DNA of 64,000 bases from Heligmosomoides polygyrus polygyrus (Eukaryota; Nematoda; Chromadorea; Rhabditida; Heligmosomidae). Below, one piece after another: positions 24,601 to 30,600 of this stretch. The notes beneath the pieces were generated by a model. That model was not told the DNA's origin. It did not search any database and saw only the letters and a list, made by a program, of their open reading frames with translations. Each line of letters begins with the position of its first letter. The first letter of the stretch is position 1. Made by a program: the position numbers and the translations under genes. The stretch spans positions 4,726,658 through 4,790,657 of the forward strand of contig OX377206.1 in NCBI GenBank assembly GCA_947396885.1. The letters run 5' to 3'.

Positions 24601-27600
24601 GCGTCCAGAGAGCAGTGCGCGTGCTCAGCAGCGCTACGATTCAATTTCCGGTTGAGACTCGGTCAAATTTGGCAGCATACACGACGTAAAAACACGAATC
24701 GACTTCGACTCGTAGTGTTGCGGTCGACGTTGCGCTTCTTGATTCCAGCGCACCATTCGAATGTCCCCGCTCGGTGAAGCAGAGGGTTCAGAGCGTTCAG
24801 AGCTTCGTCTCCACGTCGACTATGCCATCGCGGGACAGCTGTCACTCACTAGTACATGGACGCTAAACACACAGCAGTTCATAATGATTTAGGCAGGCCC
24901 GTCGCGGTGACACGGCCAGCTGCGCGCTTGCTCGTACTCAGCTGCTCACTCTTCCGAACTGAGTTTATTGCATTTTTTGCGCGTTTCATTGCCGGCGGGT
25001 AAAAAACGCTTGCGATAAATTATGGGACGTTCGCTGACATCGCGACGACATTAGCACGGCTCCTATGAAGCCCCGAAAAAACGACGTCGAGGTGTCGATG
25101 CACCCCGAATGTGCTCCGTCCGATTCCCGGATCGACGACGACGTTGTTTCGCACGCGACTCGACCGGCGGATCTATTTGTGTCACTCGACGCATGTAGTC
25201 GTGGCTCCACAACGTCTCCACGACGAAATTGCGAGTTATGAAATTGCGTGCCGGAGTGGAACACCCTGGGGACACCACCGCGGAGAATTCACGGCGACGC
25301 GACAGCTGTAGATCCGAATGTGTTGATAAGAGAATGTAATAGGATGCGTCACAACACGGGCAGTAAACCGCAGACTTGGCGCACACCTCATCGTCGCTAT
25401 TAGTTGGAGGTGGTGCCTATACATTGGATTCGATCGAAAATCATCGAAATTGGATGAATCGGATGACGGCGATTTTGCGGACCCCGGATTCTTAGGTGAT
25501 TCGAAGAAGGGCAATTTTGAGAATTTCGAATTTTTGGATAATTCCGAACCGGATATCCGAAAATCATTCACTTCGACCCAATTTTTAGCGCTGCCGACTT
25601 CATTCAAGTCAAAAATCGTAGGACAAGTAGCACTGTTGCGGCGAGTATGATTCTGAAGCCCCTAATGTTCAACTGTTGGCGAATACCCAGGGAAGTGAAA
25701 GCCCAGCTAACCGTCATCTGAAGTACTGGGTAAAGCCGACGTCAGCCGAACCTTCTTCGGGATGCGCCACGCATTCTACTCCTACGGGATGTTGTAGAGG
25801 CAATTTGAATGCTTATTGGACATAGAGGGCGCGTGGAGCGCAGTCTGGGGAGGCGCCGGCTGTCGCCTGCACCCGATATCAGGTTCCTGGTTCGGATTTC
25901 CCGCTCAGGCCAACCAAGCCGTCCATCCCTCCGGGGTCGGTGAATTGGTACCAAACTTGTCTGGGAAGGATAAAGCACTGACTTGTACATCGCCTGGCCA
26001 CCGCAAGTCATTGTATGGCCAAATACGCATTCAACACGCCTCCACGACATCCCGTAGAAGTAGAATGCGTGGCCCATCCCAAAGAGGATTAAATAACGCC
26101 GTCATTTATCCTTTATCTTTTTAATCCTTTTATTCGAGCCACTTTCGAGGGCAGCGACGGAACATCAAGAGGCTCTTTCGAGCAGCTTCTCGAGGTCACT
26201 GTGTAATTTCCTGACGAGTGGCGATTAATTGCATCAATTTCGGTCTGGATGAGCTCAGCTCCTAAGCTACTGACCGCATTCGAGTGAAACGGCACTTCAT
26301 ACTTATCCAGGTAGTGCTCTCCTCCTTGGAAAATCTCTCAGAACACAGTTCAGCAGGTTACTGCTAGCTGTTCTCCAGAGGAAGAACAGAAAATTCAACT
26401 GGTGTTATCGACTGCCATTAGTTTTTAGTACAAGATTACTCAAGTACTTGATCCCGCAGGGAAAGAAATGTGGAGAATCTACATAATTTCTCCGATGCCA
26501 CGAACCACGAAAACCTTGTGCTATTCAGAGTAACTACTTCCCATTAGCAATTTCTATCACCACTTATGAATAATCGAATGTGGTTTTCTTTTCAGATGGA
26601 CCAGAAGTTGGGAGTTGTGACAGAGACCGCGTAGATAACTAATAAAGCCTTGTAAACAAAAATAGGCGGTGAAGAAAGAAATGAAGTAAAGAAAAGGAAA
26701 GGAAAAAGAAGGCAGGGCCACCAATCTCTTCATTACGGCCAAGCTTTGAAGCGATTCTCATTCAAAAGATCAATATCGACCTCAGATGTGCTAGGTTCCG
26801 AAGGTCACTAAATGCTAAAGCCAAATTCAACCTCTCTTTTGTCGTGAGATTTGTAGCTCTGTCTGGAAGCACGAAACTCAGCCAGCTACGCGAAACCCTT
26901 AACAGTGAGCCCTGAGTTCACATTCATAAAATTTTCTAAGAATTTTCAAGGTTTTCGTGGAATTTTTTCCAACATAGTGTTTGTGTTCCGCAAAAATGCA
27001 GAACTGAGAATACATCTTCTGCTGACTCACAAGACTGAAAGACGTCAAAAAAAACTTGCAGTAAGCATTCAGCATTTTTTTAGTTTTACTGTTTATTAAT
27101 TTAAAATTTAGTTTCTGTGCCGGTGTGTTCTATAATATTTATTATAAACTGATCTTTTCGATTAATTTTTATTCGAATTCGAGTAATCTATAAATCGCAG
27201 TTATTGATCATGCGAATAAAGCAATCGATAGCACGTGATCGATAATATCAGGGATGTACAGAAACTTTAAACGGAAACCGGAACACAAAACACGGAAACG
27301 GATGCAATATAACTCATTACTTCGTTTAATTTCCTATAAATATGTACAATATGCTTACACGGACGCGTGTAGCGCAGTCGGGGGACGTGCCGGATCTCAC
27401 GTCCACCCGATACCGGGTTCCTGGTTCGGATTTCCCTCCCCGGCCAACCAAGCCTTCCATCCCTTCAAGGTAGGTGAATTGGTACCGAACTTGTCTGGAA
27501 AGGATACAGCACTGACTTATTCATCGTCTGCCCATCGCAAGTCATTGTGTAGCCAAATATAATTGCCAACACGACATCCCATAGAAGTATGTAGAATGCG

Positions 27601-30600
27601 TGGCGCATCTCAAAAGGGATTGAATAACGCCGACCTTTATCTTTTCTCCACCTGCACAAAGCTCTACACGCTATTTCAAACGGAAGGAGAGCGAAAATTC
27701 AGTTCGTCTTGTGTTCGGAACGTACCATACGCTTTGGAGATCGTGTCGTGTTGTTTACTTGATTTGTTTACCTGATTTTTACCTAACTTTTTGCAGCTGA
27801 AAAAGTGCTAGTTTTTACGCCCACCACTGCTCATTCTTCACTTTGAGCTACAGTCTCGATTACCCAAATTGATCAAGTTGTAAGTATGGAGTAACGCCGT
27901 CATTTATCCTAATCCTTTAGTCACACTCGAACGCGCGAAATTTTTCGACGTTCGAAATCATGCGAATATTCGAAAACTGTATGAGAGCGTAACTATAATT
28001 CCGAAGCATAGCAAAATGCCACAACGCTGCTCCGTACCTTGAAACTTCGCCAGAATCTTTTTAGAGTGGCTATCGGTATTCTTAGAATCGAGCAGTGATA
28101 GACATTTTACTAGATCTGACAGACAGCATGGGCAATTCCCCAACTAGTACAGGGACAGGGATGGAGTCCAGTTGACACTCTATTGGTTGCTGCATAATTG
28201 CACAATTTTGTCCATAAAAGATCAAAATTTTAAATATTATTTTCCTTTAACAAAACAGATCATCTACTATATTTGTGTTCTTACAATTTTTTTCGAACGA
28301 GTAATCGAATATATTCGGTTTCATGAAAAACCGAATATTCAAATAATGAATATATTCGAATTTTGGACCTCGTTGAATAGTCGGATAATTAATATACTCG
28401 ACTTTTGGGCCTCATCGAATATTCAAATAATGAACATTCGAATATTCGAATTTATTCGAATATTCATTATTCGAATATTCATTATTCGAATATTCGATGA
28501 GGCCCAGTCGGAGGTGCTGACTCTCGCGTGTGCCCGATACCAGGTTCCTGGTTCGGATATTCCTACTCGGCCAACCATACTTTCCATACCTCTGCGATCG
28601 GTGAATTGGTACCAGACTTGTCTGGAAAGGATAAGGTACTTTGTTCGAAATTATTCTATTCGTTCCGAAGTATAACAGTGACCTATGGATTACACTCGAT
28701 CGAGTATTCGATGAGGCCCAATTATTCAAATATTCGATTCGGTTCGAAGTATAATAGTGACCTATGGATTACACTTGTGTCCTTCCAAAATTTTTTCGAA
28801 TAAACGAATAATCGAATATATTCGGTTTCGTGAAAAACCAAGTATTCGTGTAATGAATATATTCGAATTTTGGGTCTCATTGAATGTTCGAATAATGAAT
28901 ATTCGAATATTCGAATATTCGTTCGAAATTATTCGATTCGGTCTGAAGTATATCATCTACTAACATAATCACCGTTAGTACCGACAATAGTAGCTGTCGC
29001 TGATTCATTTTTTTCCAAAATTTGCCCACGGGCTCGCTATCGCGCGCTTATGCATGTATGCGTCCCTTGGAAGCTTCTATAACCTACTACGCGATATTGC
29101 AGACATCCCAAGAACTCCCCAGTATCCCCACGAAATTCCGAATAAACCCAAATGTGCGCAAAAATTATGCGCCAATCTGATAATTTTCGGAAAACGACGA
29201 TCCAGATGAACTGGGAAACCACGTTTCCCATCTGCTCTCCAACTCGTCGTCGTCGCTGGTCGTGGCGATGGTGATGCTCTCGGACCACCTGAACCCGCCG
29301 GCGGAGAGAGCCATGCGGCCAGTTCCCCGCACAAAGAACCGCGCTGGTTTGCATGAATAGCTCGTCAAGTAGCCACGTTTCCGCTCCATCTGCACTACCT
29401 CAAAACACACTCGCACACATCCGCCCGTCGTCGATCACATCGTGCGCCATAAAAACGAGCAACACAAACGGATAAATCATCGCCCGTTGCAGCCATAAGT
29501 GGCGGAGTAAGTGTCAGCGGTTCCTGACGCCGAACTCATCGAGTGTTGACGACATGCAAACCACTGGTTCACATGAAGCTGCAGTAAGTTTTTTGAGCCG
29601 AAACTGGCCAGGACGTCCGATATCGCTGTGGAGGAAAGTATACTGAGAGGAAAAGCCACCCAGAGAAGGAGAGAGAGCCAACATTCAATCACAAACATAA
29701 AGTGAAAATGTAAAGGATAAAGGATAAAGGACGGCGTTACTCAATTCGTTTTGGGATGCGCCTCGCATTCTACTTCTACGGGATATCGTGGAGGCGTTTT
29801 GAATGCGTATTTGGCCATACAATGACTTACGGTGGCTAGCCAATGAATAAGTCAGCGCTCTATCCTTCCCAGACAAGTCTGGCACCAATTCACCGACCCC
29901 GGAGGGATATAAGGCTTGGTTGGCCTGGGCGGGAAATCCGAACCAACCACCTGATATCGGGTGCACGCGGCAGTCGGCGCCTTCTCCGACTGCGCTACAC
30001 GCGCCCTCGAAGTGAAAATGTAGAGTTACAAAAACTATTACGTTGGAAAATAAGTCTCCGATATTCTTCATTTTATTCATTTTACTCTAAATTTCAATGA
30101 AAACCTTTTGCACACTGTGATATGGCATTCGAAAGAGAATGGTTTGCTCCAACAGAAAGTTTGTTTCGCTTTTTTTTCGTCCTGCTTATAAAATTTTAGG
30201 CCAATAAAGTAGAAACGATTGACCTTCGAAAGACGAAAAGGCCACCTATGCAGAGAAATTGGCTACACTACATCCCTAACAAGGGAACGCCGTCAGTTTC
30301 CCATGGAACATCGGTTTGAGACCTATATCACGTAAAAGAGCTCGAAACGCTGATCACAGATATGTAGACCAAATTTGCTAAATGGATCTCTTAAGCGAGT
30401 TGGAGCGCATTCGGAGGAGGCGCCGGCTGTCGCCTGCACCCGATACCAGGTTCCTGGTTCGGATTTCCAGCCCAGGCCAACCAATCCTTCCATCCCTCCG
30501 GAGTCGGTGAATTGGTACCAGACTTCTCTGGGAAGGATACAGCGCTGACTTGTTCATCGGCTAGCCACCGAAAGTCAATGTATGACCAAATGCGCATTCA

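Noticed and set aside
29477..29698. Signal-peptide-like minus-strand frame in intron 3
   Set aside because: The hydrophobic start is suggestive, but nothing downstream forms a recognisable secreted protein and no splice partner is evident.
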